64,000 bases of DNA, taken from NCBI GenBank assembly GCA_002007465.1, contig LNAC01000275.1, positions 1,814,635 to 1,878,634 of the forward strand. Direction: 5' to 3'. The notes under the pieces were generated by a model that saw only the letters and a list, made by a program, of their open reading frames with translations, made no database searches and had not been told where the DNA came from. The first letter of the stretch is position 1. Each line of letters begins with the position of its first letter. Shown here piece by piece: positions 23,671-35,219 of the stretch. The position numbers were made by a program, and so were the translations under genes. This DNA comes from Ailurus styani. Taxonomy: Eukaryota > Chordata > Mammalia > Carnivora > Ailuridae.

Positions 23671-23867
23671 TCCAGAAACCTTGGGTTTCTGCCTCTGACA
23701 GCGAGACGGTAAGCTCCTATGGGCAAAGGCATGTCTGACTGCTCAGTAATGGATTCCCAGTCTCAGAAGCAGTACTGACTGTGTTAAAGGAATGACAGGG
23801 AGGGTCAGGTGCCAGGCACTGAGATATGGTCAAAAACACATTTCATAGATCTCCCCTCCCCCACGGT

Positions 23868-24233
23868 ATTAGTCTGCTCAGTTACCATAACAAAATATCA
23901 CAGTCTGGTAGTTTAAACAACAGACATTGATTTCTCACAGTTCTGGAAGCTAGAGCCAAGACTGGGGTGCCTGCATGGTTGGGTTCTGATGAGAGAACCC
24001 TGGCTGGCATACAGCCCCCTTCTGGCTGGGTCCACACATGGAGGAGGCAGAGCCAGCAATTCTCTGGTGTGTCTTCCTGTAAGGGCGCTAATCCCTTCAT
24101 GACACCCCCACCCTCATGACCTCCCCTAACTCTCTTACCCACCCCCCTTTAAGCCCCATCTCCACATGTCATCACATAAAGGGTCGGGGCTTCAACATGT
24201 GAATTGGGGGGGGCAACAATTCAGTCCCTAGCA
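23868..24233 (-). mobile_element. MaLR LTR (MLT1/MST type)
   Basis: The reverse-complement layout is very clear: GTATTAGTCTGCTCAGTTAC, CAGTTCTGGAAGCTAGAGCC, then GGGCTTCAACATGTGAATTG and CAACAATTCAGTCCCTAGCA. About 365 bp, non-autonomous, no coding capacity. Confidence 0.9.
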
Positions 24234-24239
24234 CCCACC

Positions 24240-25365
24240 TTAACAGAAAGCAGAAAATATTGGTTAAAAAAAATGCTTTTCTTGAGTGAATCCATGAAAG
24301 TATTCAAATACCTAGTTGATTTTGATTCTGCTAATGACGTTCCCTTTTTGAGCCTGCTAGGCACAGTGAGTGACACAACAGTGAGCTATATGCGTAGTAC
24401 CAGCTCTTTTGAGCTCACCTTCCACTGGGGAAAAGAAATGAAGGTCAATGGTGGTAACAGGGCAGGCAGCCTGTGGTGAGTGTATCCTATGTGAGCACAG
24501 CTGGGAGGAAACGCAATGTAGGAGGGAGTCCTCATGGAGAGGGTGACAGGTGAGGGTGACAAGTGAGGAGGTGGTTAGGGTTAGGGCTGGTGGTGAAGGA
24601 AGAAGGGGAAAAGGTTGTAAGTGAAACAAAGCCTCTGAATGGAAACCAAAAGGCAGAGAGCCAAGGGGTATGTTTGGAGAGTGGAAAATGGCACGCAGTG
24701 GGATTTGGCTAAAGTGGATGATGGGATATCGGGGTTCTGAGGCTGGAGGCTGGAAGCTGGAAGAAGTTAGGTCCAAATCCCAATAGTCTTTGGTTGTCAC
24801 CAAACTGAGGGCATTTAGCTTTTTTCCAAGTCAGTAGGAAGCCGGAGAGCGAACTGCTCAGAACTCTTTTTGTGGAGTCGGAGTATGGTCTGCATGTTTC
24901 TTTGCCTCCTTACTGAAAAGAGAAGCTTAGTGGAGGCAACACACAGGACATGCTCAAGGACCTCTGGTCCTCACCATCCAGTCTCCTGACACTCCTTACT
25001 TTCACATGCCACACCACCTTAACTTTCCAAGTGCCAGCGTGTCCCTTCCAACACGGAGCTCTGGTGAACTCTCGCCCATTCTCCTAGCACCAGCTGGAGG
25101 TTCTTGTCTATGAGGCTGCCCACCTCTGATTGACTTGAGCAGAGTTGACCCTCCCCTCTTTTCTGTCCATGCTAAACTAGAACATCTCTCTACCATTAAT
25201 TTTATGACAGTTCCCTCACATACTTAACCCTCTTGTCATAGTGAAAGGTCACTGAAAGGAGCCATGTTTATTTCTCTGCATTCCTATTGTAGGCGCTATG
25301 ATTGGCACATCATTGGTGCTTACCAAATAACTACTGAATTTGACTATTTTTAAATAAATAGTAGA
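24240..25365. other. MARCHF4: Unassigned intronic DNA
   Basis: No repeat or gene recognised. Includes a 148-codon open stretch on the minus strand (24357-24803) of low coding character. Confidence 0.4.
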
Positions 25366-25377
25366 AAGAGCACTGGA

Positions 25378-25595
25378 GGGGCTCATGGGTGGCTCAGATG
25401 ATTAAGCATCAAACCCTTGATTTAGGCTCAGGTCATGATCCCAGGGTCCTAAGATTGAGACCCACATTGAGCTCTGCACTCAGTGGGGAGTCTGTTTGAG
25501 ATTCTCTCTCCCTCTCCCTCTGCACCTCCCCCACTTGCATGCTCATGCTCTCTCTCTCTCTCTCAAATAAATAAATCGTAAAACAAACAAAAAAT
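25378..25595 (+). mobile_element. Carnivore SINE
   Basis: GGGGCTCATGGGTGGCTCAG head, CT-rich tract, AAATAAATAAATCGTAAAAC tail. Flanked by AAGAGCACTGGA / AAGAGCACTGAA. Confidence 0.92.
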
Positions 25596-25609
25596 AAGAG
25601 CACTGAATG

Positions 25610-25745
25610 AGGAGCCAAGAGCCCAGAATCTAAACTCCAGCCCTACAAACCAACACAGTTACCTGATCTTTCTGAGTCTGCCTCTTCATCCATAAGGAGA
25701 ACAAGGGATGGTAATCTCTATTCCATAGTTTTGTCCTGAGAGACT
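25610..25745 (+). repeat. MIR fragment
   Basis: Sense MIR pattern (AGTTACCTGATCTTTCTGAG, then TCTTCATCCATAAGGAG). Confidence 0.55.
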
Positions 25746-25749
25746 CGAT

Positions 25750-26930
25750 TACATTCCTGGAGCATAATTGGAGCTGCAGATCTGTCCTGCCCCTTAATGG
25801 TTTGCTCAGGGTCTGGAGAGTTCATAAGCAACAACAGGCATACCACAGATCTCACTGCTACCACTGGGAGTTCTGCTTCATGGCAGACATCACTGAGGGC
25901 AGAAAAAGGACCTCTTGTGCATATTTGAAGGAGAAATGCAGTGGGAAAGGGACTAGAAATTTGATCATCCAGGAGAGGGAAAGCAAGAGCTACAAAGACC
26001 TGTGCCAAGAAGCTAGAGGAGTTCGCCCAGGATGGCCAAGGCTTACCAGGACCACTAGCATGACCTGGAGCCCGTAATAGGGTGTGACTTCACCTCTAGA
26101 CTATAAGTTCCATGACAGTTGAGGCCTTGTCTGTTTGGTTCATGGCTAGATTATCTACGCTTAGTCTAGTATGTGTGCATAACAGTAGCACAGAAACATC
26201 ATGTAACCTCTTTGGACCTTGATTCCCTTGATATCAAAAAATGAAGGGACATCCCATTCTCCCAACATACTCTTCTATAAGCAACAAAACCTGTTAACCT
26301 TTTCTAGCATGAGGGTAGGTTGCAATAATGCTGATGGCAACCTAGGAATGATAATTTAACAAGGAAAAAAGAGAAAAACTTAGTGCCATGGTTGTGTCTC
26401 TACACAATACATGGTTGTGTCCTCCAGCTCTCCTGTCTCTATGTGCTTGCTCCCATCTGCAGAGATGATGAAGGTCTGGAAACACAGTGGGGCCGGTGCT
26501 ATATTGATGAATTTTTTTTTTGGTTTAACTCTCTGGCCAGGAAATGGGCTTTAGGTTAGAGAGAGCTGAGATGAAAGTATGCCTGGGCCTTTTTACCAAC
26601 CTCAGTGAAACACAGACCTCCACATGTTTGCAGTTTGGGGGCTTCTACATCCCTTTTGTCAACTGGCTGCCCTCCCCAGCAACCTGAGATGGTGGTTACC
26701 ATGGTGACCATCCACAATGGGGGGGGGCGTCCCCTGTATCCCCTTCCTCAAGGGGGCTAAGTGAGGCAGCTTCCTGGTGGAAGCCAGGCTAGACTAGGCC
26801 AGGACGGGCACAGATGAAGCCTTGAGCTGAGCAAGACACAGCTTCCACAGTTGACACCCTAGGAAGGCAACCAACTTGATTCCCCAGAGGACACAAAGAA
26901 AGGAGGACAAGCGAAATCTTGTGTCTTAAA
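25750..26930. other. MARCHF4: Unassigned intronic DNA
   Basis: No gene or confident repeat. Contains an X-box-like palindrome at 26694-26709 (GGTTACCATGGTGACC). Confidence 0.4.
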
Positions 26931-26939
26931 GCACAGCAG

Positions 26940-27295
26940 GCTTTTCATTCCTCCAGGGCTGATGCTCCTCTCCTCCCTCCAAGTTTTTTGGAAAAGCTTC
27001 TACTTCTGCCTGGAATGCCCTCCCACTCTCTTATCTTGGCCAAACTCAGGGCCAGCACAGATACCTCCTCTTATGAGAAGGCCTCCCTGATCTTCAAACC
27101 TACACAACATTGCACTCAGCACAACTATTTGTCCTCACCATCCTGCCTTGTTATCATCCCACCTGCAGTTACGGGACAGCAAGTTCCTGGAGGACAGGAG
27201 CCAGGTTCCTGTTCACTAGCATAACTAAAACCCTCAGCACAGTTCTGGGGTAAAGCAGCCGCTCAATAAATATTTGCTGAATGAAGGAATTAGAA
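26940..27295 (+). repeat. L2 LINE 3' end
   Basis: GCCTGGAATGCCCTCCCACT, GAAGGCCTCCCTGATC, GCAAGTTCCTGGAGGACAGG, and the terminal CTCAATAAATATTTGCTGAA typical of L2. Confidence 0.85.
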
Positions 27296-27299
27296 ATTT

Positions 27300-28870
27300 C
27301 ACTCCCCTGTTGTTGGGAGGACGATGAAACAAGTTGATATCACAGTTTAAGTAAAACCCACTCGCCAACTTCGGCAAGGTGTCTCTGGTGTGTGTGGTGT
27401 CTAAGGTGTCTGTGAAGCTAGAACTCCATTCCCCTTGCCTTTTATAACCACAGATCCTAGTGTTAAACAACAGTCCTTCAACATAAAAGAAATTTGGGCC
27501 ATGTTCAAACACACTGCAAGGTGGACTTACCTTTCATAAAGATTCTCAACAATAGAATTTATGATATAAATGGTAGGGTTATCCCCGAATGCACTAGAAA
27601 ATGAAATTAACCATGAGCTGACCCTATTCCTGCCATTTCCCTTCCCTAGTCTCCTCCATTCTCCAAATGTTCTGGTAAACTAACACTTTACTACAATATA
27701 GGCGTGTTTTAGGAAGTGAATGAATGAGTATTTTTTATGGCTGAAAGAGGAGTAGGGGAAGGATGAATGACTTTCTCCTGTAAAGTATTTACTGGTACTT
27801 CCCAGTCTGAAAATAGGAGCACAACACCTCTCCTCCCCAGGTCCTGGCTTCTCACTTCTAAAAACTAGGAAAATAATGTCTGCTCTTCCCTCCGTACCAC
27901 AGGAATATGAATTAGTGCCTCTGTATGTACTGGAGGATAAGGAAGCTCCTGGACCCCAAGGGTCCTTCCAGACTCTCCTGAAGCTTCCAGATAAAAACTC
28001 AGTTCAATTAACCCAGCAAGTTTCTGTGGTGTTACTATTCCCAGGCAGGTGGCTTCCAAGCACAGCCAGACCATGAAGCTCTTATTACAGAAAGGCCATT
28101 AGAACCCAGCCCAGAGAAGCTAGCATTGAGAGTAATTGCTGGAAAGGAGTAAACCCACCCCTCCCCTCTCTGCACCCTGCCCACACTTTAATCCATGCAG
28201 CTCTCTGAGGAAAGCTATACTGGGTCTTAAAACATAGCAGGGCAATTTGAAAAGCAATGAGAGGGAGAGAGGATTAGGCCAAGTGGAAAGGAATATGTTT
28301 CTAATGAGGAGAATGAGGTAGATCTTGTATTGCTGTACTTTGGCATACGCTTTCCTGGGAGAATTCCTCCTTCTTAGCTCTACTTGTCCACTCAAAGATT
28401 AGCTTCGCGGGCAATCTTTGTCCTGTGGTCTTAGCATCACTAGTCACCTCTCCTGTGTGGTCCTTTAGCACCATGGGTGCAATCCTGGTTCAAGGAACCC
28501 GTCATGTTGTCTCGTGGTTGCTTCTCACACTAGATTCTGAGTGTTTTGCCTCCACATCCTTGCCTCCATGTTCCCAGGGCCTGGCACCCAGCTATGCCAA
28601 GTCAATGGTACCACTGATCCTTTTGCTGCCATGAGACCAGGTAGACCAGAAAGAAAATGGATGACAGGACATTTTCATCTTTAAATCATAACCTTTGGGG
28701 ATGGAAGATCCCTTAAGAGGTCATCAAATGTATTCCCCTCATTGAGCAAGACTAATGAAGTGCCTGGTGAGACATACTCACATTCTGTCTTTGACTTGGG
28801 TCCCTGGCATTGTTGTGCCCAAAGCTATCTCGTCCACCCTCAGCTAGCTCTACCTCCCCTTGTGTAAAAC
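27300..28870. other. MARCHF4: Unassigned intronic DNA
   Basis: No gene or repeat recognised with confidence. Short ORFs on both strands only. Confidence 0.4.
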
Positions 28871-28874
28871 CTAT

Positions 28875-29150
28875 TTAATAATTGTCTTTTATATCAAATA
28901 ATATGTCATACCGTTTTATTATATAAAATTTCAACCACATATAAAAGTAGAGAAAAATATACACAACATATATAACTATAAAATATGTAAGTATACATAA
29001 AATATGCTGTAATGAAACATTTTTAAGTAGATAAAATAGTACAATAAACCCATCACCCAATTATACCACTTTTAAACACATGATCAGTCTTGTATCATCT
29101 ATAGTCACTGGATTGTTTGGAAGCAAATTCCAGCTATCATGTCAAATAAA
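28875..29150 (-). repeat. Old L1 3'-end fragment
   Basis: AT-rich antisense L1M pattern (AGTACAATAAACCCATCACC, then ATGATCAGTCTTGTATCATC, then GAAGCAAATTCCAGC). Confidence 0.55.
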
Positions 29151-29154
29151 TGCT

Positions 29155-30035
29155 TTTTTATTTCTTTCACATTCATAGGAAAGATGAAAATTAATTTAAA
29201 TCATAAAGAATCTCTATGTGTCTTTGGGGGAAGAGGAAGAACCTTTGAAATTGTATCACATACTTCTCTAAAGCCCCAAACTGATTTTTTTTTCCCTAGA
29301 AAACACTTAATGGGTTTCCAAAGCAAGAAACAAGGCAGAGAGTATTATGTAAAACCTCAGCACTGATTTTGCAAAGACTAGACCTTCTGGGCTCTCTCTG
29401 GAATAGGGGCATGCAAAAGGCTGGAGCAGTGAAAGGACCAACACCCTCAAATGACTTTTTCTTCTGAATTAATAGTCATATTCCCTGTGCACACACACAC
29501 CCACTCCCTTAGCTCCTCAGCATTCTCACTCACTCCCACAAATATGCACCCAACAGGAGTGGACACCTATGCATTCTCATGGGACACCAGGTCTCATTCA
29601 CAAGCAGCTGCCTGGTTTGGGCAGCTGTTTTCTAAACATGTTGGAGAATGCAGAGCCCCAGTACTAGAAAGCTTTTCTTTGTCAAGTAGCACATGGCTCC
29701 ATGGAGGCTTAATTCTGCAGCTCCTGGAGGGATTGCCACAGGATGTATCAAAACAGACGACCCACACTCACTCAGTGTGCCAAAGTCTTCCTTTTGGGGT
29801 GTTAGGTTAAAAACTGTTAAAGTACCACAGCATAATGGCCAATGCTGTTTCTGCTGATGATAATTAACTCTGTTTATGTGCCTAAGATCTCCATATTGGG
29901 AAAACTTTATTGCCCACTCAACACTTTCACTCCACAGGTGTCACCCTGTCAATCTCAAAGCACTTAGCACACAGTACTTATACCCAGAGAAATGTGTGAG
30001 GCACGTTTATCGTCCTCCCTGGATAGAGGTGGATG
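29155..30035. other. MARCHF4: Unassigned intronic DNA
   Basis: No repeat assigned. A 119-codon plus-strand open stretch at 29451-29810 has no recognisable domain. Confidence 0.4.
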
Positions 30036-30039
30036 GAGC

Positions 30040-30262
30040 ACCCAGAGAGTTCATGTTTATGGGGAGCTCCTTCATGCATTGCAGTATGTGCTGTCTACTC
30101 AAATTCTTGTGACAATGCTGTGAAGTATTTTTTATTTGCTCCATGGTACAGACAAAAGACCCTTAAGTTCAAAAGATTTAAATGATTTGCCAGAAGCCCA
30201 TAGCTGGGAAGTTCTAGAGCCCAAATTCTAAACAAGGTTTTTATAACCGCCAAATCCATGGT
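30040..30262 (-). repeat. MIR SINE
   Basis: Reverse MIR: CTTGTGACAATGCTGTGAAG, GATTTGCCAGAAGCCCATAG, CTGGGAAGTTCTAGAGCC. Confidence 0.65.
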
Positions 30263-30329
30263 CTTTTTTCTGTACTAGTAATTCCCAATTTTTCCAAGTA
30301 TAAGTAACTACCCTCATTGAAATTATTGT

Positions 30330-30790
30330 TTTCTAACTTTTAATTCTTCAGTAATCTCAGATTCATTTAAAAACTTGTAAAAATAGCACAAAGAGTTCCC
30401 ATTGACCCTTCAACCAACTTCTCCAAAGGTTAACATCTTACAGACCAGTGACCAAAACCGGGAACTTAACATTGATACAATACTGTTAACTAGTTTACAC
30501 ACCTGATGCAAGTATCACCAACTGTCCCACTAATGTCCTTTACCCAATTTATCCAATTTATCCAATTCAGATCACACATTGTATTTAGTTGTCATATCTT
30601 CTTAGACTCCCCTAATCTGGGACATTTCCCTCATTGTTCTTCATTCTTCATGACCTTGACAATTTTGGAAAGTACTGGCTAGTTGTTCTGTAGAATGTCC
30701 CTCGACTTAGCTCCCTTTTAATGGGTCACTTTCACAAATCCTCAAGGGACTTGACTAGTACTTTGAGTATTTATTGATTGAGAATATACT
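30330..30790 (-). mobile_element. L1M 3' UTR fragment
   Basis: Antisense L1M markers: AATAGCACAAAGAGTTCCCA, ATTTAGTTGTCATATCTTCT, GACCTTGACAATTTTGG, TTCTGTAGAATGTCCCTC. Confidence 0.8.
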
Positions 30791-30983
30791 TACTGGTAAG
30801 ATGCTACACTAAAGTGAAGGATGCTTTTGATTTTGTTCATCACAATGGCTTTCATACACATTTTTTTAAAAGTATGTATATCTGTGTGATAATTTTCACT
30901 TAGTCTACCAGCAGTGCTTGGGTATATTTAGTTTCATCTATCCCGATGATGTCTTGGCAGCACCGCCTGAGATCAGCAGCCAG

Positions 30984-31006
30984 TCACACACACACACACA
31001 CACACC
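30984..31006 (+). repeat. (CA)n microsatellite
   Basis: About 11 CA units. Confidence 0.95.
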
Positions 31007-31059
31007 AAGGCGGAAGTTCTCAAAGAAAATTTGAAGAAGTAAGTAAGGTCAGATAACAA

Positions 31060-31300
31060 CATCAAGAGCTAATGTTTATTGGATATTTGCAAATTTATCA
31101 TATGTTTGCATTCCGCACTATGCCAAGAGTTTTGCATGTGTTATATCATTTGAACTTCACAGCAACCTCTGAGGCAGATACTATTATTATCGTTCCCGTT
31201 CTATAGTGTAGAAAAATGAAGATTCTGGATCTGTAAGTTATTTGCCCAATATCATACCACTACTACACAGCAACACTGGGATTTGAAAGCAGTTCTGCTT
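31060..31300 (-). repeat. MIR SINE
   Basis: GAACTTCACAGCAACCTCTG, AGGCAGATACTATTATTATC and ATTTGCCCAATATCATACC follow reverse MIR. Confidence 0.7.
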
Positions 31301-31304
31301 GGCT

Positions 31305-31735
31305 GTGTAGGCCCCATGTTCTTATGCACTGTCCTAACTTTCTACAAAAGCATCTTTGATTCTTTGCTTCCAGTGTTCCTGTGCCTGGAACAGTCTTCAT
31401 TGTCTTATTTTCCAAATTCTTTCCCTGATTCGGTATTTAAGGTCCAGTTCTAAGTTCATTCTTCTAGGGACACTGTTGTTGGTGGAGGGGGAGTTGGTAT
31501 GCTGGCCCCAGGTACTGCTCCTCCACGCGATATGGCATGAAGAGAACAGCAGAACTACGTGGGGCTTGAATATTTCTGAGGACAACCTCCTCCTTTTATA
31601 ACTGAGGAGATAGTAACAAAACTACTGGTATTTACTGAGCGCTCCCTGTAGGTCAAGCAGTTTCTACATGCTCGATCTGTGTTCTCTCATTTACGTTTCT
31701 CACAACCCTAAGAGAGAGGCACTAATACTGTTGAG
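31305..31735. other. MARCHF4: Unassigned DNA with a MIR/L2-like patch
   Basis: CGCTCCCTGTAGGTCAAGCA with TCACAACCCTAAGAGAGAGG at 31640-31720 suggests a MIR remnant. Otherwise nothing recognised. Confidence 0.4.
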
Positions 31736-31739
31736 GGAG

Positions 31740-32035
31740 AGATATCTAGAATTCACCATACCTGAGTTTCCTCTCTTTCCAGGCACGCAGGAGGATGATA
31801 CTCCCCACCCCTACTACTATTAGGTAGAGCCATTCTAGATCCAACCAATGAGCTGTAGGTGAAAGTGATGTGTCATTTGTGAACTGATGCATGTCACTGT
31901 GGGTACTCAGTGAGCTATGGGTGGCAAGCTGAGTACTTCCTGTTGCCTTGCCTTGGGACTCTGGAGCTTTTCCCCCATGAGGCCCCTGATTTGACTCTGT
32001 TCAAGCATACTCTCTGAACATAATTCAGGAGTGCA
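31740..32035 (+). repeat. Possible MLT1-like LTR fragment
   Basis: AACCAATGAGCTGTAGGTGA followed by AGTGATGTGTCATTTGTGAA resembles the internal part of older MLT1 LTRs. Low confidence. Confidence 0.4.
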
Positions 32036-32044
32036 AATTAATGG

Positions 32045-32530
32045 TTGTATTAGCCGGGGAAATTAACATTAGCTGGACAACAGACAACCCTCTGAGTCTC
32101 AGCATCTTAATATAATCAAAGTTTGCATCTCCCTCGTGTTACAGACCTGTGTGGGTTAGCTTTTTCTTTTCTTTTTTTTTTTTAAGATTTTATTTATTTA
32201 TTTCACAGAGGGAGAGAGAGAGATCACAAGTAGGCTGAAAGGCAGGCAGAGAGAGAAGAGGAAGCAGGCTCCTGGCTGAGCAGGGAGCCCAATGCGGGAC
32301 TCAATCCCAGGACCCTGAGATCATGACCTGAGCCGAAGGCAGAGGCTTTAACCCACTGAGCCACCCAGGCGCCCGGGTTAGCTTTTTCCATCTTGCAGCT
32401 ATCCTGTTTGAAACTGATAGCTCTCAGATCACTGAGGCAGGGAAAGAGAGAGATGCAAGAGGTATCCCTTCTTGTCTCTGCTCTGAGTGACACATGTCAC
32501 TTCTTTCTTAGTCACATGGTCCTGTGTCCT
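32045..32530 (-). mobile_element. MLT1-like LTR split by a SINE
   Basis: ACAACAGACAACCCTCTGAG and CATCTTAATATAATCAAAG before the SINE. After it, AGGCAGGGAAAGAGAGAGAT and GACACATGTCACTTCTTTCT. These match the reverse layout of an old MaLR LTR. Confidence 0.6.
32167..32374 (-). mobile_element. Carnivore SINE (mustelid type), young
   Basis: Complete minus-strand SINE with poly-T then AAGATTTTATTTATTTATTT and CCACCCAGGCGCCC. Perfect target-site duplication GGGTTAGCTTTTTC at 32153-32166 and 32375-32388. Confidence 0.97.
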
Positions 32531-32639
32531 CTCTCCACCTCCAGTGCCCACCCACCTGTTCCTTGTATGTCTGGGAACCTCAGTTCTGGGGGAGGCATCT
32601 CTTCCCCATCCCCTTTGGTTCCCTCTTCAAATTGCTGCC

Positions 32640-32735
32640 TAACCCACAGTCTTCCTGAATCACCTGCATTAGAATTGTCAAAGCCAGTGGTTGAAAATGT
32701 AGATTCCAGGGCACTACCCTGGGGCCATGGCCTGG
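32640..32735 (+). repeat. hAT-type MER fragment
   Basis: CTGAATCACCTGCATTAGAA and GGGACTCAGCATTCCC resemble the MER family of the 20.4-kb pair. Confidence 0.45.
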
Positions 32736-32984
32736 GACTCAGCATTCCCCCTTCCCGAGGCACTTCTTGGTATCCACAAATGTTTCAGAACTATTATAAA
32801 GTAGGTGGCCCAGGTCAATGTCACCCAAACTTCGGTCACATACACTTTCAAGGTATGCATGTACCACCTCTACTATTATTTACCTGATACTTAACACTTT
32901 TCTTGAAGTGTCTTATATTTTTACTTCAATAAATTTATTTCTAAAGGAAACTTTTGTCACTACCATAAATAAAAAACTGATATC

Positions 32985-33530
32985 ATTTACCAAAGTAGGA
33001 ATGGACAAGCTATGTCTGTATGATAGAATATTATTCAGTGCTAAAAAGAAATGTGCTATCAAGGTACAAAAAGACATGGAGGAACTTTAAGTGCATATTA
33101 CCAACTGAAGGAAGTCAGTCTGAAATGGCTACACAGTGTATAATTCCAACTATATGACATTCTGGCAGAGGCCAGGCTATATTGCCAGGAGTTCGGTGGA
33201 GCAAAAGGATAAATGGTGGAGCACAGGGGATTTTTAAGCTGTGAAACTATACTAATACCATATATGGTAAATACATGCCATTATCCATGTGTCAAAACCC
33301 TTCAAACATATAACACCAAGAGTGAACCCCAATGTAAACTATGGACGTTGGGTGATAATGATGTGTCAGTGTTGGTTCACCCATTGTAACAAATCACTAC
33401 TCTGGTGCGGGATGAGGTTGGGGTGGAGGGTTGGTGAGGAGTGAGTATATGAGAACTCTTGTATTTTCAGCCCAGTTTTGCTTTGAACCTAAACCTGCTT
33501 TAAAAAGTAATCTATTAATAAAAGAATAGA
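32985..33530 (+). mobile_element. L1M 3' end
   Basis: GAATATTATTCAGTGCTAAA, CCAACTATATGACATTCTGG, GGGTGATAATGATGTGTCAG, then GAACCTAAACCTGCTTTAAA near the tail. Confidence 0.8.
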
Positions 33531-33534
33531 TACA

Positions 33535-34315
33535 CACAACTGCAAACAAAACGAGACTAACCAATTATAGTTAGATACTACTGTACATCCAAAGACTCTG
33601 AGCCTGATGCCTTCTCTTCGTTTACAAAGGAGATTGACACGTGTTAAAAAGGTGTTAAAGACATATTATCACTCCAGTGAGAGTTTCCCCCAGACATAAT
33701 CCTAAGGCATGAGAACAAACTGAAAAGAGAACAACGTTCTCATTTGATGATCAACATGAGTTAACGTGATGTCTCTCTGGGGTATCCATGTCATCCCAGG
33801 CCTTCAGAAACATTTGTCTAGGGATGACCCTGAACCCAAACACCTTGCTGTCACATGCTGGGCAATCGTTTCTTCTGCTACTTCCTCTATGTTCTCCTCT
33901 GTGTGACTAGCCTTCTTCTGGCCTCTAGGGACTCAAGTCCAGGAAAGTGTCTTTCTGCACAGTTCCAGCCAAGAAAAGAGGGCTGCATAATAAAGATCTG
34001 TCAGGAACATAGGCTGATGGAGATAGATACAGACAACTATGTTGGGGGTGAGAGACCTGGGCAGGAGAGCAGGGAGATTGGACTGAATCAGGCAATGCAG
34101 AGGCAGGAAGTCAGCTAAACAGAAATACTGGATCTGAACGTGCATCCCAGAGGCCAGGCACAAAAACAGCTGGGGGTTTGCTGTGGTCAAAGCACAACCT
34201 TACTTAGAGCATCTGCTTTTTTAAGGCTGTAGTACGTGAGAGTAGTAGGAAAGGCAGTAACATGATCTGGGAACCCTACTCCAGGTCTCTGAACCACATT
34301 GACAGAATGGGGGTA
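33535..34315. other. MARCHF4: Unassigned intronic DNA
   Basis: No repeat or gene recognised. Confidence 0.4.
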
Positions 34316-34319
34316 AATA

Positions 34320-34545
34320 TCACTCCCATTTAATGAACAGCTGCTGTGTGCCTAGAACTTTAATACAGCATGTCTACCACTTAGGATAAGTGTTCAAGCT
34401 GAATATTTTATTCCTGTTTTGTAGATGATGAAATCAAGGTCTAGGGAGATTTAGTAACTTGCCCAAGGTTACCCAGCTGGGAAGGGCCCAAATTGGGATT
34501 TAAATTCATGTCTTTCTGACTTCAAAGCCTGTGTTCCTCCCATTG
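34320..34545 (-). repeat. MIR SINE, well preserved
   Basis: AACAGCTGCTGTGTGCCTAG, TAACTTGCCCAAGGTTACCC, AGCTGGGAAGGGCCCAAATT: reverse MIR. Confidence 0.85.
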
Positions 34546-34755
34546 TTCAGCAAAAGAACAAGAACAGGTCTACTCCTGGCCAAGTGGATTCAAGCCAAGA
34601 CAACAATCACTATGATTACTAGAATACGAATCACCACTATTTGTTATTATAGAATCTGAAAAGGAGGTTGGATGGGGTGGAGGGGGAGTTCTCAAGGGAG
34701 CATCCATATCTCTCTGCTTGGCATTTTAATTTGTATACAGACACAGACACATACG

Positions 34756-34783
34756 TGTACATGTACACACACACACACACACA
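34756..34783 (+). repeat. (CA)n microsatellite
   Basis: Imperfect then pure CA run. Confidence 0.9.
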
Positions 34784-35030
34784 AATATACCTTCTGCCAT
34801 GTGTACACTAGGGACCAAAGATAGCACTATTAGTCTGGAATGAATATGTGCCAAGAAAGATACCAAGGGATCAACAAATTTTGAGTCCCTACTGTATGCA
34901 GAGTCATATGCTAGCCACTAGGTTGGCTTCGAGAGGCTTCTTTTGGAGAAGTTAATGTTGATTGACTTCAACCACATCCAACGTGACCTTTCCATAAAGA
35001 AGGAAATGAATTTGATTTGTCCACCTCAGC

Positions 35031-35215
35031 ATCTCTGAGCAGGACTCCTGAAGAAATCCTCATGAGGGCAACAAACTGGGCCCAAGACTCACCATCTCTG
35101 AGCAGGACCCCTGAAGAAATCCTCATGAGGGCAACAAACTGGGCCCAAGACTCAGGATCTCTGAGCAGGACCCCTGAAGAAATCCTCATAAGGGCAACAA
35201 ACTGGGCCCAAGACT
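35031..35215 (+). repeat. 63-bp tandem repeat, three copies
   Basis: Units start at 35031, 35094 and 35157, each ATCTCTGAGCAGGAC then TGAAGAAATCCTCAT then AACTGGGCCCAAGACT. Copies 1 and 2 differ by about one to two bases in the shared part, and copy 3 by two or three. The period is a multiple of three, so both strands stay open across it (a 21-residue periodic peptide on the plus strand). No coding role is claimed. Confidence 0.97.
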
Positions 35216-35219
35216 GGGG

